From Ditylenchus dipsaci (taxonomy: Eukaryota; Nematoda; Chromadorea; Rhabditida; Anguinidae): a DNA stretch of 64,000 nucleotides. The position numbers were made by a program, and so were the translations under genes. The stretch spans positions 806,001 to 870,000 of the forward strand of contig SADC01001277.1 of NCBI GenBank assembly GCA_004194705.1. The letters are read 5' to 3'. Under the pieces are notes generated by a model. It made no database searches and was not told the origin of the DNA. It saw only the letters and a program-made list of their open reading frames with translations. Shown piece after piece: positions 22,601-35,100 of the stretch. Each line of letters starts with the position of its first letter. Position 1 is the first letter of the stretch.

Positions 22601-25600
22601 TTCATCTTCCTTTCGAGACAAAAACACTGTAACAAGGGCTGAGAAACGGACAGTTGAATTTAGACAAGACAAAAAACGCTAAAAATAAGGCAAAAAGAGG
22701 GTTTTTCACTTTTTGTAACTTCAACTGTCCGTTTCTCAGCCCTGTATTTTTTCCAAAAAAACAGTCGACGTGTTATTTTGTAGAGAAATCAAAGAGCTTT
22801 CGAATGGTGCAATGGATGTCATATTTTCACCGACATTTCTTTGAGAAAAGCTATTATTTATGTGGCTAAACAGTCATTTTCCTTAGATTTTTCTTTATTT
22901 TGACTAGAAATTGACACTTTTATGTTGATGGTCATAACTTTTTCCATAATTATCAAAATAGAAGTTTGACCCACCAAATTGTAGCTAAGAAACAGGGCTA
23001 CGAAATAATAGTGTGAAATAAATGAATTTTTTGAGATTATTGCGGTTTCTGTTTATTGCGCTTGCCTGTTCAATTTTTTTGTCCGGGTATAAAATGGACT
23101 CGTATCAGAAAAATGAATTTACAACGATGTCAAAGCCTGACAATTAAAAAATTGAACTAAGCATTTGAAAGAGGAAGAAAAATGCTACATCTTTGCCTTT
23201 AACAGAACTTTCAACACGCAGGAAAAATTACAAAAATTTCACGATTTATAAAATGTAACCATGTGTTCAATTTTTTTTGTCCACTACTGTACAGCAGCGA
23301 GCAAAAAACTTGCACCAAGCATTAATTTTACGTAAATCAGCTCGTACAATTTTCCTGCTTGACTTCTCATATTCGCTATCAAAAAAAACGCCCAATTACT
23401 TAGCTACATTTTGAATACAAATATGGCACACTTTGCTCAAAAATTTCTTGCCTGATGAGCCATTTTTTACACACACCTTATTTTTTGACCGGGCAAGAAA
23501 CATGCATCAAACCTATACACTCAAATGTTCACCCATTTTTGCTGAACTCCATAGCACCCAAAGTTATTCACACGCAGTACCAAAGATTTTTTTTAGTGAT
23601 TATGGCGTTCAGCTCTTTTTTTTAATCATTCCACGAAAAGTTATGACCATCAACATAAAAGCGTCGATTTGCACTCAAAATGAAGGTAAATCTAAGGAAA
23701 ATGACTGTTTGGCAGCATGAATAATCGCTTTTCTAGAAAAAATGTCGGTGAAAAAAAAACATTTAATGCACCACTTAAAGCTCTTTAATTACTTCACAAA
23801 ATAATACGTTGATCGTATTTTTAGGTTCGCACACGGCTGAGAAACGCAAGCTGTAAGTTGAAAGAAGTAAAACCTCATCTTTTTGGACTATTTTAATCCA
23901 TTTTTGTCTTGTCTAAATTCAAGCTTGCGTTCAAGCTTGCAATCGTTCGGCAATTCAATTTATGAAATTTTGACTGGAAACCACGACACACCACCCTTCA
24001 TGGTTTGAAATTTTTCTCCGCTATGAATAATGGGCTTTTATGAAATCAGGGTGTAGAAACACAAAGATGATGTCATCTTTTTTTATCTGAAACAACACTT
24101 TAAGTGGGGAGGGATTCGTTATTCAAGCCCTGTTATGATATAAATTCGGTAAACAACAGATTTTTAAGATGACAACTTACTTGGGATTGGAATGACAACT
24201 TCTTAAAAACTGGAAATGTTTTCGCCATTTGAACACTAAGAAAAACGCAAAGGTTCAAATAATTTGGCGACTTGGCTGTTTTCCATTCTTTTGATATTTC
24301 ATCAATACTTTTTAAAGGCCAGTGTGGTGGCTTCTAAATACTTTAATTAATTATTGAATAATTTTTTTTGGTTATCTTTTATGGTATAAGGTCTGGAATA
24401 TGGGGGCCCATGGCTCGAATTTTTTTAAAGTGACTGTTCAAATCATGGTGGTAGAGTTTTTATTTTTAATTACGGTTGTAACATGCGTGTACCTACGCAG
24501 GCTCTCGGTGCCAGCGCAGGTGCCGCAAAGCTGCTCTCCAAATTCTAGTAATTTTACTAAATTTTAGCCATTTTTTATTCAAATGAATGTGAAAATCATA
24601 TATTTTGGACAGTTATGTTTTTAAATTTATTATTTATCGGTATCTTTTCAAATTCAATTAAAGTTCAATATAATGTAGAAAAGTTCACCACGTAACTATC
24701 TGCGTAGGCCAATTCATTGTGATTGGATAAAATCAAGTCTTTCAAAGTCCAGCTGTCAGAAATAGCAGACGTACAAATAGTGGTTTCCCTAGTTTCTTAA
24801 TTTTAGACTCTACAATTAGTAGTGACTGCAGTTGGTGGTTATCCAAACGTTCCTTAGTGTCAAACAACACCTAGATTTTCAACTGTCAAAAAGATGATTA
24901 ATCTGAAACAATTTCACAAAATTAGTTGTTGTTTTTAGCGATTTCACCTTCAATGGACAGGCACGGCTTTTCAAAACGCCCGAAAGTGTGTCATTTAGCT
25001 TTTCAAGCGAATTTTGCGGGAAATTAAAAAACTCCTCAAATTTGACTAGAAAAACGTGTTTTAGACTTGAAATGGCTTCTAGTTTTATAAAATCTGTATT
25101 TTGAAAATTCGATCTGTATTTTCTGTAAGGGGAGATTCTCAGCTTTCTTTTGGTGTATAACTCACCCTCTGAAATACAAACTTCGCAAACCTTATACAAA
25201 AAGAAGTTGCGTTTCAACTTTTGCCTTGTATTTGACGTGAATTCTGGACTTTCACCGGGCCTCTACTCAAAATTTTATAAGAAAAGCTGAAAATCTGATC
25301 TCTATGACTGTCTAGTTTTCGATTTTAAGTCGAGTGGCTGAATAAAAAATTGCAAATTTTTTTCGTGAAAAATCGGATGTACCAGAGGGTGGGATCGAAC
25401 TCGTGACCCCGAGGAAAATAGCCTATTTTGCTATGTAAATGGTGTGACGAAGAGCTTTACCCACTGCGCCATGCAGACACGTCTAAAATGCTAAATGACA
25501 CACTTTCGGCCGTTTTGAAAAGCCGTGACAGGGGTAAAATGGGTGAAAGGTGTTTTGGGCAAAAGTTCAAAATTTTCTAGCTTTTTGTTATTCACAGTAG

Positions 25601-28600
25601 TTTTGTAGGGCGTAGAAATCTCTTGATAACCTTTATTTGAAGATCAGCTTTGAAAATTCTCATATTCCCAAAACCTCATATTTTTTATTTTCTGTCTTAA
25701 GTTGACCCACTTCTAATGACCTTCATTATTTTTGTGTACGCTGGTAAAAAAAGTAGACTATTCTTTACAAAAAACCTGCATAAAGGGTGGTATCGTCATT
25801 ACAAAATAAGGGTTTGCAAAATAGACGGTTTTCAAAATATAACGGCTTTTCAAATAGCGGATTTAAAAAATGACGGTTTTCAAAATAATGGTTTTCAAAA
25901 TAGACGATTTTCAAAATACAACGGTTTTTAAAAAACAACGGTTTTCAAAAAAGGGAATTTTAAAATAGCCGGTTTTCATAATAGCGACTTTCAAATTACC
26001 AGACTGAAAAAATAGCCACATTGAAATCAGCAGGTTTTCACACTAAATTTAGGTGCATAGACGTTTCCCCAAAATGAAACTTTTTTTCAAACAACAGGGA
26101 GCACCAAGGCAAATTTTTAAGTTTTTTTCGAAATGTTTTAAATTGTGTCCGAACTACTCCAAACCATCCCGAACCATCGCAATACCCGAGCCAAGACAAA
26201 GATACCCGAGCCAGAAGAGTGGTTGGATGAGGCAGGAGAGTGGGTATTTGAGCCAAGAGAGTGGGTTCCCCAGCCAGGAGAATGGGTAGGGCAGGAGGTT
26301 AGGTACCTAAGGCAAGAGAGTGGGTACCCATGCCAGGAAAGCAAATATGTTAGTCAGTAATTAGAGAGTTTTTGATGTTTTGCGTTAATATATTTTGAAT
26401 AATTGATTTTTATTTTTTCGAATGTGGTATTTTTGACCTTGACCAAGGCGAGGGTGGTCCGCCGACAGGGGGCCTTCCGAACTAATTTACAAATATTCAT
26501 ACAACAGTTTTTAGTCGAAAAACCGCTTATTTTGAATAACCCTATTTTGAAAACCGTATATTTTTAAGACCGTTATATTTTGAAAACCGTATATTTTGAA
26601 GACCGTTATATTTTGAAAACCGTATATTTTAAAAACCGTTGTACTTTTAAAAACCTCTATTTTTAAAACCGCTATTTTCAAATCCGCTATTTGAAAAGCC
26701 GTTATATTTTGAGAACCGTCTATTTTGCAAACCCCTATTTTGTAATGACGATACCGCCGCATAAAGAGGCATGCTCGCTGCCGATAGGAATGTTTTGAAA
26801 GGCAGGTAACAGGTCAATTCAAACGAGAATTATTTTAAAATAAATTTTAGTTGAGTAACCTGCGGGGAATAAATAATCGAAAACACTGCTATTATTTAAT
26901 AGCATCGGTTACCTAATGGGATAACGGCAGCGGACTGTGGAATTCGGTCGTCGGTTCGATTCCCGCCGAAGGTATAGTTTTTCCTCGACTTTTCCAAAAT
27001 TGCGTCAAATTAATTCTTGTTTGAATTTTGCTGGTACCCGTCTTTCGAAATATTCCCATTGGCGGCGAGCATGCCCCTTTAAAGTACCATGCTCATCTAC
27101 TTATACAAATTTCGTCCACGAGTTTTTGCAAAGCTTTTTTATCCGAAAATGCACAAAAATTATTTTATCGTATTTTTAATCACTTTATAGTTCAAAAAAA
27201 TGATTTCCTGCATTTTCGGAGTGAAAAGCTGTCCTTCGCCAATCCAAACGGACGAAACTCGTGGACGTAGACCGGCATGCTCCTTTCATTGATTTATAAA
27301 AAAGAAAATAATAAGGTATAGGAAAAATAAATAGCAAAATTAATGTTACCAAAAGAAATATTACTAAATTCTACATCCAGTACAGGGGTGCGTCGGAATT
27401 CCGAAATCCGAATTCCGAAATCCGATACTTTTTGAGTTCCGAATTCCGAAATCCGAAAGAAATGTCAAGTTCCAAATTCCGAAATCCGAAAACCGAAAAA
27501 TGTCTTGCAATGAAATCAAATTTTACCTTTTCCTCGGTATTTGTTAACCCGAATTCAAGTTTTCTTCTATGTTCCCGTCATACATCTGCCACCTTTGCTA
27601 GCGCCGACAATTATTTAGTCCGGGCCCCATTCCGGTGGTTTGTATGTATTCAGTGGTTCGGGCTTCATCCTGGTGGTTCGGGTGTATCCTGGTTGTTTTG
27701 GCTTGACCGCTTACAACTTTGAATATTAATGCGGATTGAACTGTTTTGGGCCATATATTGGAGGTTTCTTTGGTCCCCCTGCTGTTTTTTTTTGTTAATT
27801 TTCAGGCCTTTGGCTTAGCCAAGGGTAGGTCAGCGTATCTTAGGACGGACTCAAACATATCTTGGACTCATGTTCAAGTCCATCCCAGCATACGCTACCC
27901 TGCCCTCGCCTAAGCTTGAGCCTAAAAAACCACAAAGAAATAACTACACGGGGACCAAGGCAAAACCCCTATCCTCGCATTGTAATATAAGGCACTGTTC
28001 TGTGTGTTATGAAAAAGTGAATTCGAAGAAATCTTCAAATTTTGATTCTTATTTTTGGAGCTCGAAAATTTTCCGAAATCCGAAATCCGATACTTTTTGA
28101 GTTCCGAATTCCGAAATCCGAATTCCGAAAAAATAGGTCAAGTTCCGAATTCCGATTCCGAAAATTCTGGAGTTCCGATTCCGAATTTCGTTCCGATTTT
28201 TTTTCCGGTTCCGACGCAGCCCTGATCCAGTAGTAATGAAAATTGAAATATAATAATTCATAATATAATTAAAACCTCTGTAGACATCGATTTTCCATTG
28301 GGAAATTTTCCAATAACAATCGTCGCTTTTCTGATATTTTCGTGGCAATTGTAACAATATCGAAATTTTTGGTGCTTTTATGGCTAGTGGATTCATGCCC
28401 ATCAAAATGCAACGGTCAAAGCGACAAGCTCGACATTGTGAAACTGAAAGAAAAAATTTGTACACTCGTTTTAGTGTTTGTGGCGCCTACCATGTGAAAG
28501 GTCAGTTAATAAATTTTCAAAGCAAAAAAGTTGCTTTCCTGATAAAATCAAACGTCGAAAAGCAGATTTGCAGCCTGAAAAAAGTCTTTCATAGTTATTT

Positions 28601-28704
28601 TTTATTAATAAAAGATGAAACTCATCATAGCAACTAGGAATCTCATAATGCATAAAACTTGTAGAATGTCCACAAACAAAGCATTTTGTGGTCAAATTTT
28701 GCAT
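19655..28704 (-). CDS. Nuclear hormone receptor, copy 1 (disrupted)
   Basis: Nine exons: 28626-28704, 28491-28574, 28276-28443, 24689-24870, 24181-24334, 21710-21863, 20185-20478, 19796-19955, 19655-19750. Exons 1-3 encode the DNA-binding domain: CFVCGHSTSFMHYEIPSC, GCKSAFRRLILSGKQLFC, then QCRACRFDRCILMGMNPL. Exons 4-9 encode the ligand-binding domain: NHNELAYADSYV, KPPHWPLKSID, MAKTFPVFKKL, LLKHTALLCTNLMDGFYSYN, MEEYVLLKAIIFLN, YSNILLHYLQAK and a 31-residue last exon. It would be a nuclear ligand-regulated transcription factor. Breaks: the exon 1 donor reads AT instead of GT; exons 3, 4, 6 and 8 each lack one base and exon 5 lacks two or gains one; a transposon sits in exon 7 (20244-20413). 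As written it cannot yield a full protein; it may be a recent pseudogene or carry assembly errors. Confidence 0.75.
20244..20413. mobile_element. hAT-type MITE (GGGTAATTACCC) inside an NHR exon
   Basis: Perfect 8-bp duplication ATCTTACA at 20236-20243 and 20414-20421. Ends TAGGGTTGG and CCAACCTA are inverted. The 170-bp body is almost wholly GGGTAATTACCCGG palindromes. It interrupts exon 7 of NHR copy 1 between the codons for RRVR and LTMEEY; on the minus strand it brings a stop codon after about 17 codons. Removing it with one duplication restores the exon phase. Confidence 0.9.
20495..20755. repeat. Inverted repeat in NHR intron
   Basis: TTCAGCATGGTCGATTTGCC ... GACAAAGAACATT is followed by its near-perfect complement, AATGTTCTTTGTC ... 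GGCAAATCGACCATGCTGAA, with a 20-base loop. Arms are about 115 bases. Confidence 0.75.
22238..22427. repeat. Palindromic element, GCCGTAGCCGACAACGAGAA
   Basis: ATAGCCGTAGCCGACAACGA at the left and its complement TCGTTGTCGGCGACGGCTAT at the right enclose a second palindrome around GGGACAGTTCTCTTTCGTC. The flank GGTCCTTTAAAG is shared with palindromes at 54655 and 57167, so all three appear to be one family. Confidence 0.6.
22630..23930. repeat. Large compound inverted repeat
   Basis: GGCTGAGAAACGGACAGTTG near 22639 pairs with CAACTGTCCGTTTCTCAGCC near 22725. Beyond that, GTAGAGAAATCAAAGAGCTT ... CATTTTCCTTAGATTT (22780-22890) pairs with AAATCTAAGGAAAATGACTG ... AAGAGCTTTAATT (23690-23790). In the middle, TGTTCAATTTTTTTGTCC occurs as direct and inverted copies. 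It lies between NHR exons 6 and 5 and has no recognisable coding content. Confidence 0.5.
25375..25485 (-). repeat. tRNA-derived SINE-like unit
   Basis: Read on the minus strand: CATGGCGCAGTGGGTAAAGC (A box) and, about 60 bases later, CACGAGTTCGATCCCACCC (B box). The spacing and missing acceptor stem argue against a real tRNA gene. Related heads lie at 40985-41096 (minus) and near 49313 (plus). Confidence 0.6.
25786..26758. mobile_element. hAT-type element, ACGGTTTTCAAAATA words
   Basis: Perfect 8-bp duplication GCATAAAG at 25778-25785 and 26759-26766. Ends GGTGGTATCGTCATTAC and the complement GGCGGTATCGTCATTAC open arms of about 250 bases in which ACGGTTTTCAAAATA repeats every 17-25 bases; the right arm carries the complement TATTTTGAAAACCGT. 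The centre holds a minisatellite at 26185-26340 and a stretch of unknown origin. No transposase is seen. Confidence 0.9.
26185..26340 (+). repeat. Minisatellite, GAGAGTGGGTACCCAAGCCAG-like unit
   Basis: Six to seven imperfect copies of a unit of about 22 bases containing GAGTGGGT, AGCCAGGAG or AGGCAAGAGAG. It lies in the centre of the element at 25786-26758. Confidence 0.75.
26763..27083. mobile_element. Foldback element with tRNA-like core, copy 2
   Basis: Ends AAAGAGGCATGCTCGC and the complement of GCGAGCATGCCCCTTT enclose arms of about 80 bases (TTTTGAAAGGCAGGTAAC, TTCAAACGAGAATTA). The centre, 26893-26977, has an A-box-like GGTTACCTAATGGGATAACG and a perfect B box, GGTTCGATTCCC. It starts directly at the target duplication of the element ending at 26758. 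Confidence 0.75.
27383..28224. mobile_element. hAT-type element, TTCCGAAATCCGAA words
   Basis: Perfect 8-bp duplication ATCCAGTA at 27375-27382 and 28225-28232. Termini CAGGGGTGCGTCGGAA and the complement CAGGGCTGCGTCGGAA. TTCCGAAATCCGAATTCCGA arrays fill both ends in inverted orientation; the centre holds ordinary sequence and a nested palindrome (27795-27935). It lies about 50 bases from exon 3 of NHR copy 1. Confidence 0.9.
27795..27935. repeat. Palindrome AGGGTAGGTCAGCGTATCTT
   Basis: TTTGGCTTAGCCAAGGGTAGGTCAGCGTA-like sequence is followed by its complement (CATACGCTACCCTGCCCTCGCCTAAGCTTGAGCC). A second copy occupies 61237-61380, and halves occur near 1855-1935 and 57598-57650. Confidence 0.65.
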
Positions 28705-29340
28705 ATTCTCTTTTTTTGAATAATTACTTTTTATTTCTTAACACTCCAAGGACGGTTCAGGACTAGCGTAGTATTTGAAGCAGAATTTGGTTCTGAACAA
28801 TTCTATAAACTGAACATCTCTATAACAGCTCTGTGTCGACCTTTCGTGACGAAGCAAAAATTTCTCTTTAAAATTGAGTGCTATTTTAAAATAGCTGGCT
28901 GACAGATTTTCTAAAATAACTTTTTTCGAGTTGCGACCTTGTTTTTGTTGAAAAGCTATTAAGCGGCTTCAATAGCTCTTGAGCAGCTTGTTTTATACCA
29001 AAGCTTTTTTGAAGTTTTGATTTTTTAAACAAATAATTCTATTGAAGCAAAAAGATTGTTTTCACTGATAATACCTGGCCGGAACGTGGTATATGTATTT
29101 CGTACCAAATAGCTCGAGGCCATATTTTTTAGGCTTTAGAAGCTAAATTTGTTTTTCGATTTTTCTTAAGCCCTTTTATCTCACTTTGTGTGTGTTTCTT
29201 TGTGTCGAAATTTTTTTGTTAAAAAAATTTCAATATTTTTTTTTGTCAAAAATTAGAATGTCAAAAACAACTTTGTATCAAAGAAAATAGCCGCTCAAGA
29301 GCTATCGAATAAAGACGGTTTGAGCGGTTTTAACATTAGA
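28705..29340. other. Upstream of NHR copy 1, nothing recognised
   Basis: AT-rich DNA upstream of the presumed start codon of NHR copy 1. Confidence 0.4.
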
Positions 29341-29344
29341 GGAC

Positions 29345-29665
29345 CATGGTTTTTGAATCGTTTGCATACATATTTGCTTGAATTTGTAGAAGTTTTAGGT
29401 TAAAGTAATTTTTCTATTAGTCTTTTGTCTTATTTTTTTGAAACCGATATATTTGTTATATATACATAAAAACGCCAATTTTTTTGTTAAAAGACTATGG
29501 TCCTTGTGCGCATCGGCATGTGCAAGAACCAATAGTCTTTTAACAAAAGATTGGCATTTTTATGTAAAAACAACAAATGAATCCGTTTCAAACAAATAAA
29601 TAACAAATTAAAAATTACTTTAACCTAAAACTTCTGCAAATCGAAGCAAATATGTATGCAAACGG
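29345..29665. repeat. Inverted repeat, arms about 150 bp
   Basis: TTTGCATACATATTTGCTT ... GTTAAAAGACTATGG is mirrored by CAATAGTCTTTTAAC ... AAGCAAATATGTATGCAAA around a short centre at about 29507-29530. Confidence 0.75.
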
Positions 29666-32032
29666 TTTATTATTAAAAGTAAATGTTTCTATTTATGGGC
29701 TCTCTAACAAATATAGGCAGTGGCACAAAAAGACTACTGTCGACTTTCGATATAAGCACAGTCAAAAGAAACTTTCGACTGTAAGACAGTAAAAAAATAA
29801 AAACATTTACTTTTTTAAAGTTTTTTTAAGTGCCATAAAAGGACTACTTTTATTTCCTTCCTCTTCCGATACAGCCCTGGTTTCTTTTCAATTCAAAAAA
29901 ATGAACCGATTTTAATTATAAAATCCAGACTAAAAAACCATGATGGCCCCTCATGCACTGTTGACTATGAAATGCATAGAGAGTCTTATCTCGATTTCGA
30001 AATTATTCAGAGAAGTGCTTTTTATTTAACAGATCCCTTTTAAGAGAGCTTCAAACAGTATGTGAAATGTAGGGTAGCACTTCTTTCGAGATTATAAAAT
30101 GAGTTACTTTCAAAAAAGATCAAAAGTTTGTCCCCAAGATAACTTTTTGGCTCAGTTTGTATTTGCACTGTCTATGCGTAAAACATTTCTCAGATCTGAT
30201 ATATGCTGCTAGTAGATCCAGTTTCACAAAATAAAAAACCGTGGAAAAATATTAGGATAACGGCCTGTTTAAAAAAAAAATGCTTAACAGACCAGTAAAT
30301 ATTAGGTCGTGTCAAAAGTTCGCAGCATTTTTTTCAAAAGACATATTGCGTTTTTACAATAGATTTTTTATCAATTTTTTGAAAGTTCACCATTTATTTT
30401 GTAGCCAAGATTCTCAGCTACGAAATGAGGGGCAGGAGTAGCTTGCGGCAATTTAAATTGCGACAGTTCAAATTGCGACAAATTCAAATTAAAGAAATGA
30501 GTGGTAAACTTTTAAAAAATTGATTCAAAATCTTTTGTAAAAACGCAACGCCATAAATATGGCTTTTCAAAAAACGCTGCGAACTTTTGACACAACCTAA
30601 TAGGATTAGTTTCTGCTCAAAGGCGGCCTCGTTTTTGAACACATGTATCTCAGCGCAGATCAATTTTTTGTAAAATATGTTTCTCGCGTTTTCTCAACTC
30701 CTGCGAGCTTCACCGATATTTTTTTTTAAATTGTAGTTGGGCACCCATAAACCTTAAGATTGAATTCATAATTTTGCGATTTTCAGGGCTTGAAAAATGA
30801 GCCCTATTACAGTAAATACGATAAATGTAAATTTTAATAACAAATTAATATATAATTATCAACATATCTTTTCACAAACGTACAGTTCTCATTATCAGCT
30901 TATCTGGGGCAGGCCCCTAAACTGTGTTTAAATGAAAAATTCTACTGTACAAACGAATAGCACAAAAATGCATCAAAAAGTACACCTAATATAATAAAGT
31001 TTTTATCACAAAATACAATAGGGATGTAATAATAACAAAAGAGATAAAGTATAACATATTATTGAAAAAATATTCAGCAAGCTAATTCAATTTAAATTGC
31101 TAACATTGAAAATTTATTTTACACAATATTTTTCTTTGCGCTTTTTCAAATTTTCAGCAGCTAAAAAATCAATAATAAAATTGCTGACAAAAGTTAGCTC
31201 AGCCGCAAAGAGCTAAATAACGAGTCTATTTCAAATGTATAGTATGTAGTGTATTTTAATTAAAATAGTCCAATTAAAAACAAAAAAATTAGCTCGTTCT
31301 TAATAAAAAAAAAAGTTTTTTTATATTTCTCAGATATTTTTCTTTCCTTCTTTCTATATTTTCTGAATCTTCTAATGATGTTAAATGTTGTGCTTAACAC
31401 TCGGTAAGATTGTGGCCCACTGTTATACTTTTGCTGTCATGCTTTACCTATGGCCTCCCAATATTAATTCAAAACTTTTTTTTTAACTTTTCTAACGCAT
31501 TATTAATTTAAGAAATGAAGTCCTCCACAGAAAAAAATTTCCAAGTCAAATAAGCATTATCAAAGGTCTGTCAAATGGTATACAGGGTTTCTCAATATCG
31601 CATGATCACCACCATATCTTTCCTTGTCTCTTTGTATCTCATTGTGTTTTATTTCCAGCCTTAGGTTAAGGCGAAATTTTTGACAAAATTTATGTTTCGT
31701 TTTGGTTGGTGAGTATTCGAAAACACCGAACCTTGGTCTCCCAAGGAAATTTTTTTCCAAACAGGGAAAATGTATTTTTGACTAATGTTAACAAAAATTT
31801 ATCAACATGTATTAGAGCTTAAAACAGTAGTATTTGGTGCAGCAAAGTGATCAGTAACTCCAGTATAAGACACTCTTAAACTTACCGATTACTATTTTCT
31901 ACTTTTTCGTCATTTTCAGTTTCCTATTTAATACAAAAACAATAAAAATAAGTTATGAAAAAAAAACTAAGCAAACCGAGTTATTGATTTATTATTATTG
32001 TTCATTGAAAAAAGGTCTTTTTTGTATTAAAG
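29666..32032. other. Intergenic, mostly unassigned
   Basis: AT-rich stretch before the ankyrin gene. A weak inverted repeat lies at about 30303-30600 (TAGGTCGTGTCAAAAGTTCG and the complement of CGAACTTTTGACACAACCTA). I see no convincing exon. Confidence 0.45.
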
Positions 32033-32110
32033 ATGTTAAAAAAGAAAGAAAACTCTTTATTACAGAAACCGCAGAAAATAAACGTTGATACTTTATTGTT
32101 CAAAACCCTT

Positions 32111-35100
32111 ATGACATATTTTCACTCCTTATTTTATTTCCTTTTTTACTTTCTTTTTACTTTTTCGTACTCTTTTAGTGACACGCTACCAATTTTTACA
32201 GAACAAAATGAGGCTTCTCAAAATATTACAGCTTTATTTATCAAACAACTTTATGAGAACAATTCTACAAATGATATTGCTTGTTTGAGAAATACTTCAA
32301 ACACAACTAATTCTGATCTAATAACTAATGAACCAAATTTTCTACTATTCCAATCCATAATAGAAAACGATTTTCAATTTTTTGAACAATCTATTCATTG
32401 TGGTGCTGATCTTAATGCTAAAAATGCAGACAGCCTAACACCAATCATTTTGTCAGCTATATTAAGGCGAAAGAAAATAATTAATTCTTTGCTAGATTTG
32501 GACGAAAGGCTTATAAATTCGACAAGTGATTCGCCAAATTATTCACCTCTTGAGATTGCTGTGTTAGCTGGAAGGTTAACTTTAGTGAGAGAGTTGTTGA
32601 AGGAAGGCGATGATTTGAAAGTAAAAGATGTTAATGGAGACACTGCATTACACTTGGCTGCAGAAGCGGGCGAAATAGAAATCACAAAAGAGTTGCTTAA
32701 GCACCTAGAGATAGTTGATCTAAGAAATAATAACAATTTAACTGCTCTTCATTTTGCTGCTGACAATAATCAAAAAGCTATTGTAAAGCTTTTACTAGAA
32801 GCTGGAGCAGATGTGAATGCTAAAGGAAACGATTTATCGAACCCTACTGCTAATACTGCAGTTATTACACCATTACATTTTGCTGTTATTAAAGGCTATG
32901 CTGATGTTGCTAAAATACTTATAGGTTTGATTTTTTACATATATTTACAGATAATAAATATTTCTTGAACAAATTATCGCAAAAAAATACAGGGTGGTCC
33001 AAATTTTTTGGACTATGTGTTTTGCTTTTTGAATTCGCGCTATTTTAACAAGATATTTTTATTGTTGGAAAGAGGAGGCGATGAGAATTTGTTTGACACC
33101 AAACATGTCATTTTTTGATAAAAAAATCGAGCTATACCAACCCTTGAAAATTTGATTAATTTTTAAGACTAAAAGTCACGTTGCATTCTGCTGCGAATAT
33201 TGTGGAAGATTATTTGGTACGCAAGGCACGGATCACCGAATAAGGTTCAGGTCAAATACTGCAAGAAGTTTGGGATTTACTCCAAAGCACCGAGCAACGC
33301 AAGCATCCAAGAGTGCTGGGAAAATTTCATGAGGCGAGAAGCGGGAACCGTAGAGAGAAGACAAGAACAAATTTTGTTCATTTCTTTTTCAATTTTTTGG
33401 TTTGTTCATTATTCTTTTGATTTTTTATTCCCCACCACTCTTGGATGCTTGCGTTTCTCAGTTCTTTGGAGTAAAACATGAACTTCTTGCGGTATTCGAC
33501 TTGAACTTTATTCGGCTATCAGTGCCTTACGTACCAAATTATCGCCCACTCTCTTTACTGCTGAAAATTATGCAAATATTTAACGGGTCAGCAAAACACG
33601 AAAGTTTCACCAGAAAAAGACATGTTCAGTGTCAAACAAATTCTTATCACCTCTTCTTTTTAACAAACGCGAGATCTCGTCGAAATAGCTTAAATTTAAA
33701 AGTTATGAGCAAAATAAATAGTCGGAAAAATTTGTACCACCCTGCAAAACAATTTTTTGATTACAGTTAATTTTAAAATCTCTTTATTAAATTGGAAACC
33801 TCTTTTTTACTATATCGACATCAATTGACTATATCGACATTAATTAATCGACATTAATGCCAGGAAGGCCATTTGCAAATTTATACGAATTAACAAAGAC
33901 ATTCGTTGTGGTATACCACTCCGAATAACCGGACTGTAAGAAAGTCTGATTTGACTGGTCGACAAAAAAATTTAACAAAGCTGGCTCCTAATAAACTGGC
34001 ACTCCAGGCCGGTTTTTAGGCGTCTGGTTCATCAAGAGAAGACTGTGGTGTACTGAAGCGTTAATTTTGGGCTCACAAATATTTCTTTAAAAGATTTGTT
34101 GTTTTTTTGGGACCCCAAATCTTTTTTTATTTTACGTCAAAATATTTTTGTGTCCTTCATAATTTTCAGACAGAAAATTTTATTTTGTGTAAATTTAGGC
34201 CAGTTGACGTTGATAGCGGCTCAAAAGTGTGTCACAAGTCACAAAAAACATAAAAATACAGAACGTCACAAAAGGCGCGAATTTGAAATAACCCGCAAAA
34301 AGCCGACGCACCAACAAATTTGTTAATTTTTGGACTACTTTGTTCAAGGACTTAGTGTCTCGTGTTGGTATTAAAATGACGTGCATTTCCTCTTTTTCTG
34401 TTACAGTCAAGTGCTGTAAAATAAACGGTAATTTCAACAATTTCTCGACCCTTATAAAAAAGAACTAAATTTTCGGCGCTACTGTAATATACCCCCCCCC
34501 CAAAAAAGCGCTACTGTAATATACCCCCCCCAAAAATCGACCTACTGTCATATAATCCCCCCCCAAAAACCGACTTTTTTAGGGATGGTCAAAAACCATT
34601 TTTACACAATAATTTCGCCATAAAAGGACCAGAAAAGCAATTTAAATGGGATTGCGGGCTGTGTTGGGAGGGGAAGGGAATAATACAGGGGCCACTTCTC
34701 GAGATGGTTGGTATCCTTAGAGTACTAATTCTCTAAGCGTCTAAGAGTACTTTCAAACCCAGGAACTTGTGGCGCAGGCATAAGTATGAGTACTTTTCAT
34801 GGACCAAGCGGATCAGCGGGGTGGAACCCGCGGGTTTACACCTTGCCCTAGCACTTTTTGAGTGCTAGGCTGAATTTTTGGATGCTGGGCCTCTGGCCTG
34901 GCCTTATAGAACGAGGGAAATGCTCTTCGGCGAAAAAATAAAGATGTTGAACATAGTTTTGAATACTGGGGCCTACCGCATAAATAACTCTGGTATGCAT
35001 GTTTTTTCATGCATCCAGAGTCGCTTTCGAGTGATTTGTGTCTAAGGTATGTGGGTGTGCGCATCTCAACTCCAAGCCCCCAAGCCCCTGCGCCCCGAAT

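Noticed and set aside
25375..25485. Functional tRNA gene
   Set aside because: A and B boxes are present but the spacing is too wide, no acceptor stem pairs and no anticodon arm forms; a SINE head is the better reading. The same applies to 26893-26977, 39279-39358 and 40985-41096.
25716..26762. Open frames with repeated GFQN / LKI units
   Set aside because: These are translations of the ACGGTTTTCAAAATA array at the ends of a transposable element, found on both strands.
28049..28465. Uninterrupted 138-residue continuation of the NHR exon 3 frame
   Set aside because: The C-terminal part reads into the TTCCGAAATCC transposon; the receptor exon ends near 28276, and the frame that aligns with the paralogues differs by one base.
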